This document shows, piece by piece, positions 52,439 through 61,270 of a stretch of DNA of 64,000 nt. A program made the position numbers and the translations under genes. Source of the DNA: Lachnospiraceae bacterium (GTDB taxonomy: Bacteria; Bacillota; Clostridia; Lachnospirales; Lachnospiraceae); NCBI GenBank assembly GCA_021153185.1, contig JAGKTY010000008.1, positions 1 to 64,000 on the forward strand, in the 5' to 3' direction. The notes beneath the pieces were generated by a model. It was not told the origin of the DNA, did no database searches, and saw nothing but the letters and a program-made list of their open reading frames with translations. The stretch's first letter is position 1; every line of letters starts with the position of its first letter.

Positions 52439-52612
52439 ATTGTAGAAGTCAGCCTACTCGATTCATTATGCGAACAATTTTACAAATACCATGTGCAATT
52501 TTTCTAGATATCTGTTTTTTTTCAAATTATGATAAAGAAAAGATAAACTTTTGCGTTTTATTTATGATTTTGACAAATTGTTTATAAAACTGAGATGAAG
52601 GGGGAATTGCGT

Positions 52613-54760
52613 ATGGATTATTTGATTTATCTCGTCTATCCGATGATGCTTGTTTTACTGTTTTACAAATCATCGATTGCCAAACGAGGGGAATGGAATG
52701 ACGAAGTCCTTTCCTTAAAACAGACAAAAGCGCTTCAGGCATATGCATCGATCTGCATTATGCTCCATCACATTGCGCTTACGACATGTGATAAAAATGT
52801 CGTACAGGAATTCCATAAGGATGGCCTGAATGTGTTCTTGCCGGCAGGTTATTTGTGCGTTGCGATTTTCTTTTTCTGTTCGGGATATGGACTTTATAAG
52901 AGCAATCAGCAAAAAGAACATTATTTAGATGGCTTTTTGGGTAAAAAATGTGAACTGCTCATTACAGCACTTTTCACCAGCAGCGTTATTTTTGTCGTTG
53001 TCAGAAGCTATCTTGACGAACGCATCAGCATGTCCCAGCCTTTTACAGTCGGTGGTCCTTATACGGCCAACCCTTATGCCTGGTATATGTATGCGATTTT
53101 AATTTTATACATCTCCTATTACATTGCCAAAAAATACTGCAAAACAGATAAAATGGCCTTTCTTGTAATCGGCATTATTTCCGCCTGCTATATGGCATTT
53201 TGTATTTATTGGATGTACGGTGACTGGTGGTACAATACCATTCCTCTATTTTTAATTGGTATTTTGGTTGCCAAATACGAACAGCCTCTGTTTGCAAAAA
53301 TCAAAGCAAATTACATTGTTTGCTGTATCCTTTCCATCATAGGGTTTGTGATAACCTTTGTGATTGCGGAGTTTCTCGATGATTTTTACAAATATTTTCA
53401 AATTGAAAATGAGAACTATAATCTCTTTCTGACGATTTACTTATTTGGAAAAATCGGGTCAGGTATTTTATTCGTATTTATGATTACGATTCTTGGCATG
53501 AAAATTAAAATCGGCAACAAACCGCTTTATTTCCTTGGAAACTACACACTGGAGTTTTACCTGTTTCATGGTTTGTTTGTCCAGCTGTTTTCCCACTGCT
53601 TCCTCAGAGAAGTCGTAAAGAGTGCGTACTATATCCGCAATGTATTTATCAGAGTCATCATTACACTCATGTTATCCGTCCTATTCGCAGTTATGATGAA
53701 AAAGCTGCACGACCTGATTCATACTTTTTTACATACATACGTTGTCGAAGGTACCATTGCAAGATTGTGTAAACGAATCGCAATCATTGTGGTTATTTTG
53801 CTCATTGTTCTCATCCCGCTTTTATCGGTTTCAAATCGAAATAAGACAAAAGAAATGGTTGAACAAGTGAAGGCATATCAGGACGACAACATCCGTTTTG
53901 TCACAGTGGAAGGAAGTCAAATGGCAACCTACGTAACTGGCGAAGGCTCGCACACGCTTGTTATCCTTCCGGAAACCGGAAATATTTGTCCGACGCTTTC
54001 ATTCCGCGCTCTGGCTGATGAGTTATCCAAACAATACAAGGTTGTTCTATTGGATTATCTTGGTACCGGATTTAGTGAGGCGCCTCAAACCGATAGAACA
54101 TCAGAACAAATTGCCAAAGAAATTCATGAAGCGCTACAGGCACTTGGTATCACAACTCCGGTTGTGTTAATGCCTTATGGTGAGTCCGGAATCGAAGCTA
54201 TGCAGTATTCAAAGCTGTACCGTGAAGATGTGGAAGCAATCATCGGAATCAACATGGATGTTCCTAATTATATGCAAGAGCAGCTTGTCAAAAACGATAT
54301 ATCCAAAATGAATTATATAAAAATGTGTGAAAAACAAGGCACCGTCGGATCACATATGCACTGGCTTTTAAACAAAACCGGTTATATTACATTTGAACTT
54401 CCGGTTATTGATGAATGTATGTCCGGCCTTAAAAGTGCCGAAACCACAAAGGTGTTTGATGAACTTTTCAAAACCAATTATATGAATGAAACCATGCAAA
54501 AACAAATGATTATGCAATGCGAAAATTACCTTTCGCTAACAAATGAAACATTTGCAGAAGACTTACCGGTACATATTTTTGTCGACAGAGGCAGATATCA
54601 TGAAAAAATATACGGCGGATATGATTGGCCAAAATTATATGAAGAAACTTTTTCAAACCGGGATATCCAGGAAGTGGATGTCATTCTCGATTTGCCCCGC
54701 TACGTATTTTATGATGTAAGCAGATTATCCCGAATGATTACAAAAACACTCAATAAATGA
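52613..54760 (+). CDS. Acyltransferase 3 / alpha-beta hydrolase fusion protein
   Basis: A 715-residue membrane protein. Residues 35-385 form an acyltransferase-3 (OafA-like) domain with about ten helices and the catalytic-type His pair in ICIMLHHIAL (52-53). One more helix (about 395-417) leads to an alpha/beta-hydrolase-like domain (about 427-715). There the nucleophile elbow reads YGESGI (Ser525) rather than GxSxG, and the expected C-terminal His is Tyr in LPRYVFYD, so hydrolysis may be lost. ATG 52613 follows AAGGGGG. It could acylate a glycan and bind or edit the product. It is monocistronic with a terminator. Confidence 0.83.
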   Translation: MDYLIYLVYPMMLVLLFYKSSIAKRGEWNDEVLSLKQTKALQAYASICIMLHHIALTTCDKNVVQEFHKDGLNVFLPAGYLCVAIFFFCSGYGLYKSNQQKEHYLDGFLGKKCELLITALFTSSVIFVVVRSYLDERISMSQPFTVGGPYTANPYAWYMYAILILYISYYIAKKYCKTDKMAFLVIGIISACYMAFCIYWMYGDWWYNTIPLFLIGILVAKYEQPLFAKIKANYIVCCILSIIGFVITFVIAEFLDDFYKYFQIENENYNLFLTIYLFGKIGSGILFVFMITILGMKIKIGNKPLYFLGNYTLEFYLFHGLFVQLFSHCFLREVVKSAYYIRNVFIRVIITLMLSVLFAVMMKKLHDLIHTFLHTYVVEGTIARLCKRIAIIVVILLIVLIPLLSVSNRNKTKEMVEQVKAYQDDNIRFVTVEGSQMATYVTGEGSHTLVILPETGNICPTLSFRALADELSKQYKVVLLDYLGTGFSEAPQTDRTSEQIAKEIHEALQALGITTPVVLMPYGESGIEAMQYSKLYREDVEAIIGINMDVPNYMQEQLVKNDISKMNYIKMCEKQGTVGSHMHWLLNKTGYITFELPVIDECMSGLKSAETTKVFDELFKTNYMNETMQKQMIMQCENYLSLTNETFAEDLPVHIFVDRGRYHEKIYGGYDWPKLYEETFSNRDIQEVDVILDLPRYVFYDVSRLSRMITKTLNK

Positions 54761-54761
54761 C

Positions 54762-54788
54762 AAAATGGCGGCTTTATGCCGCCATTTT
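54762..54788. terminator. Bidirectional terminator
   Basis: A perfect 11-bp stem, AAAATGGCGGC with GCCGCCATTTT, loop TTTAT. It serves the acyltransferase fusion and the convergent isomerase gene. Confidence 0.92.
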
Positions 54789-54790
54789 TA

Positions 54791-56023
54791 CTATTTTTGT
54801 TCTTTTACTGCTTTTGCGATGGAAACATCAACCTTGTGATAAGGAATCAGCATAGCCTGCAGAGCATGATAAATATCTGATTTGCCGGGCCATACTGTCT
54901 CTTTTAACCGGTTATGTTCGTCAAGCTGATGGAACCATGATCCGTGCGTGTGGTCAAGCACTGTCGTATCAAGATATTCCATAAAGGTTGCATACCAGTC
55001 TGCAAAATGTTTGTTTCCTGTCACGCGGTACAATACAGCAGAGGTATTAATGGCTTCCGCAAGTGTCCAGTGCATGCGGTCTTGCACAACCGGCTTTCCT
55101 TCCCAATCTGTTGTATATACAATACCCGGCTCCCCATCTGCATTCCATGCATCTAACACAGCCTGGTTAAATAGTTTTACTGCGTGGGAAATGTACTCGT
55201 TTGCTTTTGGCGAGTCCATTCCATACGTTGCAGTCGCCCACTGTGTAATCAGTCTTGCCCATTCAATACCATGTCCCGGGGTTGCACCATACGGTTTAAA
55301 CGGATCGTCCGGTTTTTCCTTATTTTTTTCAAGATCCATCTGCCAATCACTTGTAAAATGCTCCGGAATACGATAATTATTTTCTTTCGCCCACAAAACG
55401 ACACGGTCAATAATTCTTCCCGCTCTCACTCTATACGCCTCATTCCCTGTTGTGTCTGCCACCGCAAGAAATGCTTCGACTGTGTGCATATTAGCATTAA
55501 TACCGCGATAATCATCAAGCTCCGTAAATTCTGTATTCCAAGTATCACACGATAACCCTTCTTCTTCATTCCAGAACTTTTCATCATAAATTGCGAGCGC
55601 TTCGGCAAGAAGTTCCTGCGCACCTTCTCTTCCTGCAAGAAGTGCACTGGTAGCTGCTAAAATAACAAATGCGTGTGCATAACACTGTTTGCTTGGCAAA
55701 ACTTCATCGTCCTTTGTAAGTCCTGCATACCAGCCACCGTTTTTTGTATCCCTAAGTTCGCCTCTAAGTCCTTTTAAAGCCGCGTCCACGAGTGCTTCGC
55801 TTCCTGCATGACCAAGCATACTGCCTATACTGTAAACGTGTGCCATACGACAAGTAATCCACGTCTCTCTTGGTCTGTCTGTCCATGGGCTACCGTCATC
55901 ACCCAAATAATAAGAGCCACCACCCGGCGATGGAAAACGATGTCCGAATGTAAACAATGCCTCTACATTTTGCTCCAAAAATTTTTTGTTTTCCTGTGTA
56001 TCAATAAGATATTTTTGTTCCAT
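54791..56023 (-). CDS. AGE/YihS-family sugar epimerase or isomerase
   Basis: A 410-residue (alpha/alpha)6-barrel protein of the N-acylglucosamine 2-epimerase family. RETWITCRMAHVYSIG, QCYAHAFVILA, NANMHTVEAFLA, ATPGHGIEWARL and the late His in DRMHWTLAEA are the conserved helices and catalytic His residues; they match the aldose-ketose isomerases such as YihS and mannose isomerase better than GlcNAc epimerases. Substrate is not certain. Three adjacent ATG codons (56023-56029) follow AGAGAG; I chose the last for spacing. ATG 56044 has no site. It is monocistronic. Confidence 0.82.
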   Translation of the reverse strand: MEQKYLIDTQENKKFLEQNVEALFTFGHRFPSPGGGSYYLGDDGSPWTDRPRETWITCRMAHVYSIGSMLGHAGSEALVDAALKGLRGELRDTKNGGWYAGLTKDDEVLPSKQCYAHAFVILAATSALLAGREGAQELLAEALAIYDEKFWNEEEGLSCDTWNTEFTELDDYRGINANMHTVEAFLAVADTTGNEAYRVRAGRIIDRVVLWAKENNYRIPEHFTSDWQMDLEKNKEKPDDPFKPYGATPGHGIEWARLITQWATATYGMDSPKANEYISHAVKLFNQAVLDAWNADGEPGIVYTTDWEGKPVVQDRMHWTLAEAINTSAVLYRVTGNKHFADWYATFMEYLDTTVLDHTHGSWFHQLDEHNRLKETVWPGKSDIYHALQAMLIPYHKVDVSIAKAVKEQK

Positions 56024-56061
56024 CATCATCTCTCTACTTTTCATAATTTTTGATAATTGTG

Positions 56062-56097
56062 AAAAAATACACTTTGAACATACTTCAAAGTGTATTT
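56062..56097 (-). terminator. Terminator of the DUF1905/C39-like gene
   Basis: AAATACACTTTGAA pairs perfectly with TTCAAAGTGTATTT around CATAC, with a T-run on the minus strand. Confidence 0.9.
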
Positions 56098-56109
56098 CAT
56101 CCTTTTTAT

Positions 56110-56778
56110 TTAATCCACTAAAATCTCAAGATACCCAACCATATTTTTCATATCAAACTCCGGTAAGATTCCGGCTGTCGGATCAAGATATGTACCATCA
56201 AAATAAATCAGGTAATGGCTGTAACGTCCCATCTTCTCTAACAAAATCGCACAGTTTGGAAGTGTCACGGTCTCGCCTTGTGTATAGTGAATACAATGTG
56301 CATGCGGAATAAACAAATAATCAAGTGTATCCACTATTTTGCACATGTTGGCCTGCCATTCCCTGCAGTGCATAATCTCACACGCCTCATCCAATGTCAC
56401 ACCGGCAAGCATCGCAATACAAGTCTGTCCGCAAAGACCGTCAAATGGTTGCGTAACAAGCTCAACTGTGTCAATCTTACGGATTGGATTTTCTGTACTG
56501 TATGGACTATTCCCCAAAAAGTGAGAGGAAACGCCCAAAATTTCAAAATACATATCAAACACATCTTCTTTGATAATATCTGCCACATCATCTGTAATCG
56601 GAATGTTGTAAATTCCGTTTCCTACCGGAAGCAAATCACAGAAAAATGTCGTTTCCCTGATTTTTGCTTTGATGGAAAGTGTACCCTTGCTGTCGCAAAC
56701 CTCCCATACATTAAAAGGAATTTTGATGATTTTCTGATCATCCTGCGTAACAATACTTGCTTTAAAACTGTACCTCAT
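56110..56778 (-). CDS. DUF1905 / C39-like cysteine peptidase fusion
   Basis: A 222-residue cytoplasmic protein. Residues 1-82 match DUF1905 (small beta barrel; FKASIV...IPFNVWE...LPVGNGIYNIPI). Residues 105-222 look like a C39-type papain-fold peptidase: Cys120 in GLCGQTCIAML, His188 in SHYLIYFDG and Asp199 in YLDPTAG would form the triad. No export signal, ABC domain or bacteriocin gene is nearby. GAGGAG precedes the ATG. The pairing is unusual, and the domain calls are from pattern recognition only. Confidence 0.7.
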   Translation of the reverse strand: MRYSFKASIVTQDDQKIIKIPFNVWEVCDSKGTLSIKAKIRETTFFCDLLPVGNGIYNIPITDDVADIIKEDVFDMYFEILGVSSHFLGNSPYSTENPIRKIDTVELVTQPFDGLCGQTCIAMLAGVTLDEACEIMHCREWQANMCKIVDTLDYLFIPHAHCIHYTQGETVTLPNCAILLEKMGRYSHYLIYFDGTYLDPTAGILPEFDMKNMVGYLEILVD

Positions 56779-56933
56779 TACCTTTATCTCCTCGACTCTA
56801 TCTATTTTGAAACAATTTAGAACCCCATTATTTGAATTGCTTCTCAGTTGATTATAGCATAGCAGATTTTACACAATAAAAAAACACATAATTTACACAA
56901 AATCGAAAAAAACATTTCACAAAAGAAGATTAG

Positions 56934-57071
56934 TATAATAATGGAAATTCAACGATATCAATTATCGTATTTGCCGTTACCTTCTCCATTTTGATTGGTG
57001 TATTTTTTGGATATTATCCTGCAAACAAAGCAGCAAAACTCAATCCAATTGAAGCACTCAGATATGAATAA
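56934..57071 (+). pseudogene. 3' remnant of an FtsX/MacB-type ABC permease
   Basis: The frame ending at TAA 57069-57071 encodes about 46 residues that match the last transmembrane helix and tail of MacB/FtsX permeases: a hydrophobic stretch, then GYYPANKAAKLNPIEALRYE. Upstream the frame meets a stop at 56931-56933 and there is no start or rest of the gene. It abuts the left side of an IS91-like element, so a permease gene was lost or broken there. Confidence 0.8.
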
Positions 57072-57161
57072 AAAAGTGTCTTCGGCACTTCAACTCCCCT
57101 GCCCCTCATTCATGAGGGGTTAGGGGTTTTCTTTTTTCCTTAAATCCTTCATAATTATCTT

Positions 57162-58313
57162 ATGAGTAACATACTTCAGGATATATTTAAAGACTATTAT
57201 GAAGAAATGATTTATACTTTACACCCTCGCAAGTCTGTCATTGAAAATGTTGATCGCATGATTAACTGCGGTGACTCTTCTTTCGGCGGTGCAATGTACG
57301 GTTGTGCAAGTTGTGGCACTCTCAAATTCGTACCTTTTCGTTGCCATAGTAGATTTTGTCCTACTTGCGGTACTAAATATTCCATCGACCGCACTACCTC
57401 TATGTCTTTTAAGATAATCAATACCCGGCATCGACACTGTGTCTTTACGATTGATTCTGAACTCAGACATTTCTTCTTGGAAGACCGCGAAATGCTTGGT
57501 CTTCTTTTTGAAGCTGTTCAAAGTGTTATCTTCCGCATGTTCTATAAAGATAATAAAACAGAAGCTTTCACCCCTGGCTTTATCCTTGTCCTTCACACCT
57601 TTGGTCGCGATCTCAAATGGAATCCTCACATCCATTGTCTTCTTTCTGAAGGTGGTATTGGAAACAGCGGCTTATGGCGATCCAAAACACACTTCAACTA
57701 CACTTTCCTGCGTAATGCTTTCCGAACTGCTCTTCTGAATCTCATGGAGAAAAAACTTGGAACAGCTTTCAAAAAAGTGAAAGCAAAGTGTTATCTTGAC
57801 CACAAAGAGGGCTTTTATGTCTATGCAAAACCAAACAGATGCGACCCAAAAGTTGTTACAAAATACATCGGCCGATATCTTGGTCGTCCTGTCATTGCTA
57901 CCTCTCGTATTGATAAGTATGATGGTGATAATGTAACTTTCCACTATAACCGGCATGAGGACGACCAGCTTGTTGTTGAAACGCTTCCTGCAATGGAATT
58001 CATCGCAAGACTAATACAGCACATCCCAGAAAAGCATTTCAAACAAATCCGTTACTATGGTTTGTATGCACGTAACCGTGAAAATGATAAAAAAATCAAT
58101 CTGGCCATTGCCAAAGAAAAGCGAAAAGTCATTCTTTCCTTTAATCGTTGGCGTGATTGTACGCTCGCTTCCTTTGGATATGATCCTCTTAAATGTCCTT
58201 GTTGCGATAAAACAATGCTTTTTCTGGAGCTATATCACAATCATCAGCATATTTCTCTGAACGAAATGTATGAAAGGTCAATGGCTAAATTTCATTCCCG
58301 TGCTCCTGCCTAG
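57162..58313 (+). CDS. IS91 family (Y2) transposase
   Basis: A 383-residue HUH rolling-circle transposase. The N-terminal zinc-binding domain has GCASCG, CHSRFCPTCG and related cysteines (about 48-70). The metal-binding motif is HIH in LKWNPHIHCLLSEGG, and the catalytic tyrosines are Tyr235 and Tyr239 in KYIGRYLGRP. The C-terminal CPCC motif is present. It is full length with no frameshift, so possibly active. No clear ribosome binding site precedes the ATG. It adjoins a truncated ABC permease. Confidence 0.93.
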   Translation: MSNILQDIFKDYYEEMIYTLHPRKSVIENVDRMINCGDSSFGGAMYGCASCGTLKFVPFRCHSRFCPTCGTKYSIDRTTSMSFKIINTRHRHCVFTIDSELRHFFLEDREMLGLLFEAVQSVIFRMFYKDNKTEAFTPGFILVLHTFGRDLKWNPHIHCLLSEGGIGNSGLWRSKTHFNYTFLRNAFRTALLNLMEKKLGTAFKKVKAKCYLDHKEGFYVYAKPNRCDPKVVTKYIGRYLGRPVIATSRIDKYDGDNVTFHYNRHEDDQLVVETLPAMEFIARLIQHIPEKHFKQIRYYGLYARNRENDKKINLAIAKEKRKVILSFNRWRDCTLASFGYDPLKCPCCDKTMLFLELYHNHQHISLNEMYERSMAKFHSRAPA

Positions 58314-58371
58314 CAACTATGCAGACTCCTCCATCTGTGCTAAAATAATCCTAAACTTGGAGGAAAAACTG

Positions 58372-58551
58372 ATGACCAAACGTTCAGATGAAATCAGAGA
58401 CAAGTACATAAAAAATCCACCTGAAGGCATGACCGCTGATGACATCCGCCACATGAGTGAGGATGATTTGCTTGATATGGATTACTTCTTAAACGAAGAC
58501 GATGAGTTTGGTGAAGATTTTCCCGGAGCCGAAGGCTTCTATATCTTCTAA
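58372..58551 (+). CDS. Small acidic protein of the IS91-like element
   Basis: A 59-residue, strongly acidic protein (the second half is mostly Asp, Glu and aromatic residues) with MSEDDLLDMDYFLNEDD. ATG 58372 has GGAGG nine bases upstream. It lies 58 bases after the transposase in the same direction and before the right-end hairpins, so it belongs to the element. DNA-mimic, antitoxin-like or transposition-regulating roles are possible; none is shown. Confidence 0.7.
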   Translation: MTKRSDEIRDKYIKNPPEGMTADDIRHMSEDDLLDMDYFLNEDDEFGEDFPGAEGFYIF

Positions 58552-58572
58552 AACCTATCGTTTGCTTGTCGT

Positions 58573-58596
58573 GCCCGCCTCCGTGCGGGCTTTTTT
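58573..58596 (+). terminator. Terminator at the right side of the IS91-like element
   Basis: GCCCGC pairs with GCGGGC around CTCCGT, followed by T6. Confidence 0.85.
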
Positions 58597-58637
58597 CATA
58601 TCAAGAGTTCTCCCGGGGAGAACTTTCCTATAAAGTA

Positions 58638-58666
58638 AGAAAAGGCGGCTGATAGCCGCCCTTTTC
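58638..58666 (-). terminator. Terminator of gyrA
   Basis: AAAAGGCGGC (58640-58649) pairs with the GCCGCC and TTTT of 58655-58665 around TGATA. It lies immediately after the gyrA stop codon. Confidence 0.88.
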
Positions 58667-61243
58667 TTATTCTTCTTCCGTTTCTTTCGGAAGTGTTACT
58701 TCTTCATCGTCATCTACAACTGTTTGTTTGTCTTCCGGAATTTCTTCCATCGCTTCTTCAACATTGTCGTATTCTGTATTTCCGTCAGATACTTTTTCAC
58801 GAACCTTTGCAATCTTGGCAACCTTTACATTCTCGTCAAGATTAATCATCTTAACGCCGGATGTAATACGTCCAATTAGGTTAAAGTCACTCATTCGTAT
58901 CTGAATGATAATACCTTCTGTCGTAATCATCATAATTTCATGATCATCATTGACTGCCTTTACACCGACAACCTCACCTGTTTTTTCAGTGATTTTATAA
59001 CATTTTACACCTTTTCCGCCACGTTTCTGCACGGTAAATTCAGAAAGGTCTGTACGTTTACCCATACCATTTTCTGAAGCAATGAGCAGAGAATCACCTT
59101 GATGGTCAAGCTGCATTCCGATGATTTCATCCTGGTCAGACAAATTCATACCGATGACACCCATTGATGCACGGCCGGTTGCCCTGACGTCTGTTTCCTT
59201 AAATCTGATACACATACCAAATTTGGTTACAAGGAAAATCTCAGAATCTTTATCGGTAGATTTTACTTCGATAAGCTCATCATCATCACGAAGGTTAATC
59301 GCAATCAATCCGTTTTTACGGATATTTGCAAACTCTGAAATATGCGTTTTCTTAACGATACCGGTTTTGGTAACCATGAAGAGATTCTTTTCTGCTTCCA
59401 TATCTTTGATTGGAATAATCGCAGAAATTTTTTCTCCCGGATTTAACTGGAGGAGATTGACAATCGCTGTTCCTCTGGCAGTTCTTCCTGCTTCCGGAAT
59501 TTCGTATGCTTTTAATCGGTAAACCCGACCAAAATTCGTAAAGAACATGATGTAATCATGTGTGGTTGTCATCAGAAGATCTTCGATATAATCATCTTCG
59601 ATTGTCTGCATACCTTTGATACCGCGGCCACCACGATTTTGTGCCTTGAAATTATCAACTGTCATACGTTTCACATATCCAAGACTTGTCATTGCAATGA
59701 CAGTATTTTCATATGGAATCAAATCTTCCATATTGATGTCATATACATCATATCCAATCTTTGATCTGCGGTCATCACCGTATTTATCAGCGATTTCTTT
59801 GATTTCAGAGCGGATAACACCCAAAAGTAAGTTCACATCTGCTAAGATTGCTTTTAACTCAGCTATCTTTTGGACAAGCTCTTTGTGCTCATTTTCAAGT
59901 TTCTCTCTCTCCAAACCTGTCAGAGAACGAAGCTTCATCTCTACGATGGCAGTGGCCTGCGCATCTGTCAGAGCAAAACGGTCAATTAAATTTTGTTTTG
60001 CTTCATTTGTATTGGCACTTGCTCTGATAATTTTAATGACTTCATCAATATGATCAAGTGCAATTAATAAACCTTGTAAAATATGATCGCGTTCTTCTGC
60101 TTTATTTAAATCATATTTTGTTCTTCTTGTCACAACTTCTTTTTGATGCTCCAAATAATATTTGAGCATATCGAGAAGATTCATTACCTTTGGCTCATTG
60201 TTTACAAGCGCTAAGTTAATGACACCAAATGTATCCTGAAGCTGTGTATGTTTATAAAGCTGATTCAAAATGACATTGGCATTGGCGTCTTTTCGAAGTT
60301 CGATAACAACGCGCATACCTTCACGGCTCGATTCATCACGAAGGTCTGTAATGCCATCTATTTTTTTGAGTTTGACAAGCTCAGCAATCTTTAATAGAAG
60401 ATTGGCTTTGTTCACCATATAAGGAAGCTCTGTTACGATAATCTGGTTCTTTCCGTTTGAGAGCGTCTCAATATTTGTGACAGCACGCACTCTGACCTTT
60501 CCACGGCCGGTTCTGTATGCTTCCTCCGCACCTCTTGTTCCTAAAATGATACCACCTGTCGGAAAATCCGGTGCTTTTACGATATCAAGAATTTCTTCAA
60601 TATCCGTCTCGCGGTTTTCAATTACATGATTATCAATAATTTTGACAACAGCATCGACTACTTCACGCAGATTGTGTGGTGGAATATTGGTCGCCATACC
60701 AACGGCAATACCGGTTGTACCATTCACAAGAAGATTTGGATATCTACTCGGAAGTACACTTGGTTCTTTTTCCGTCTCATCAAAGTTTGGAACAAAATCA
60801 ACCGTATCTTTATTGATATCAGCAAGAAGCTCCATGGAAATCTTAGAAAGTCTTGCCTCTGTATAACGCATCGCAGCTGCGCCGTCACCATCGACAGAAC
60901 CAAAGTTTCCGTGTCCGTCAACAAGCGGATAACGTGTATTCCACTCCTGTGCCATATTGACAAGTGCACCATAAATTGAGCTATCACCATGTGGGTGATA
61001 TTTACCCATTGTATCACCTACTATACGGGCACTTTTACGGTGTGGCTTATCCGGTCCGTTATTCAGTTCAATCATGGAATACAAAACACGTCTTTGTACC
61101 GGTTTCAGTCCGTCTCTTACATCCGGAAGTGCTCTGGATGCAATAACACTCATGGCATAATCAATATAATAATTTTCCATGGTTTTTTTCATATCCACGT
61201 TTTTTACTTTATCATATTGTTTGTCAAATATTGTATCGTCCAT
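58667..61243 (-). CDS. gyrA: DNA gyrase subunit A
   Basis: Breakage-reunion subunit of gyrase, which with GyrB introduces negative supercoils. The 858-residue protein has the N-terminal winged helix, active Tyr127 in AAMRYTEARL, the tower and coiled coil, and a C-terminal six-bladed beta-pinwheel with the GyrA box QNRGGRGIKG (QRRGGKG type). An acidic tail ends the protein. In the quinolone-determining region Ser88 is kept, while the position equal to E. coli Asp87 is Gly92. GAGGGT precedes the ATG. It lies 27 bases after gyrB. Confidence 0.98.
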   Translation of the reverse strand: MDDTIFDKQYDKVKNVDMKKTMENYYIDYAMSVIASRALPDVRDGLKPVQRRVLYSMIELNNGPDKPHRKSARIVGDTMGKYHPHGDSSIYGALVNMAQEWNTRYPLVDGHGNFGSVDGDGAAAMRYTEARLSKISMELLADINKDTVDFVPNFDETEKEPSVLPSRYPNLLVNGTTGIAVGMATNIPPHNLREVVDAVVKIIDNHVIENRETDIEEILDIVKAPDFPTGGIILGTRGAEEAYRTGRGKVRVRAVTNIETLSNGKNQIIVTELPYMVNKANLLLKIAELVKLKKIDGITDLRDESSREGMRVVIELRKDANANVILNQLYKHTQLQDTFGVINLALVNNEPKVMNLLDMLKYYLEHQKEVVTRRTKYDLNKAEERDHILQGLLIALDHIDEVIKIIRASANTNEAKQNLIDRFALTDAQATAIVEMKLRSLTGLEREKLENEHKELVQKIAELKAILADVNLLLGVIRSEIKEIADKYGDDRRSKIGYDVYDINMEDLIPYENTVIAMTSLGYVKRMTVDNFKAQNRGGRGIKGMQTIEDDYIEDLLMTTTHDYIMFFTNFGRVYRLKAYEIPEAGRTARGTAIVNLLQLNPGEKISAIIPIKDMEAEKNLFMVTKTGIVKKTHISEFANIRKNGLIAINLRDDDELIEVKSTDKDSEIFLVTKFGMCIRFKETDVRATGRASMGVIGMNLSDQDEIIGMQLDHQGDSLLIASENGMGKRTDLSEFTVQKRGGKGVKCYKITEKTGEVVGVKAVNDDHEIMMITTEGIIIQIRMSDFNLIGRITSGVKMINLDENVKVAKIAKVREKVSDGNTEYDNVEEAMEEIPEDKQTVVDDDEEVTLPKETEEE

Positions 61244-61270
61244 TTTTTACCCTCAAATTTTGATTGCTTG

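Larger units (their letters stand above)
57072..58625 (+). mobile_element. IS91-like insertion sequence (ends approximate)
   Basis: It holds a Y2-type transposase gene and a small companion gene. Left side: hairpins AAGTG...CACTT with a TTCG loop (57074-57090) and a nested CCCCT/CCCCTC palindrome (57096-57126). Right side: a GCCCGC/GCGGGC hairpin with T6 (58573-58596) and AGTTCTCC/GGAGAACT (58606-58624). No target duplication is expected for rolling-circle elements, so the ends cannot be fixed from one copy. Confidence 0.65.

Noticed and set aside
52396..52612. A small RNA or gene between murG and the acyltransferase fusion
   Set aside because: Apart from the murG terminator I see only AT-rich sequence with no convincing frame or second terminator.
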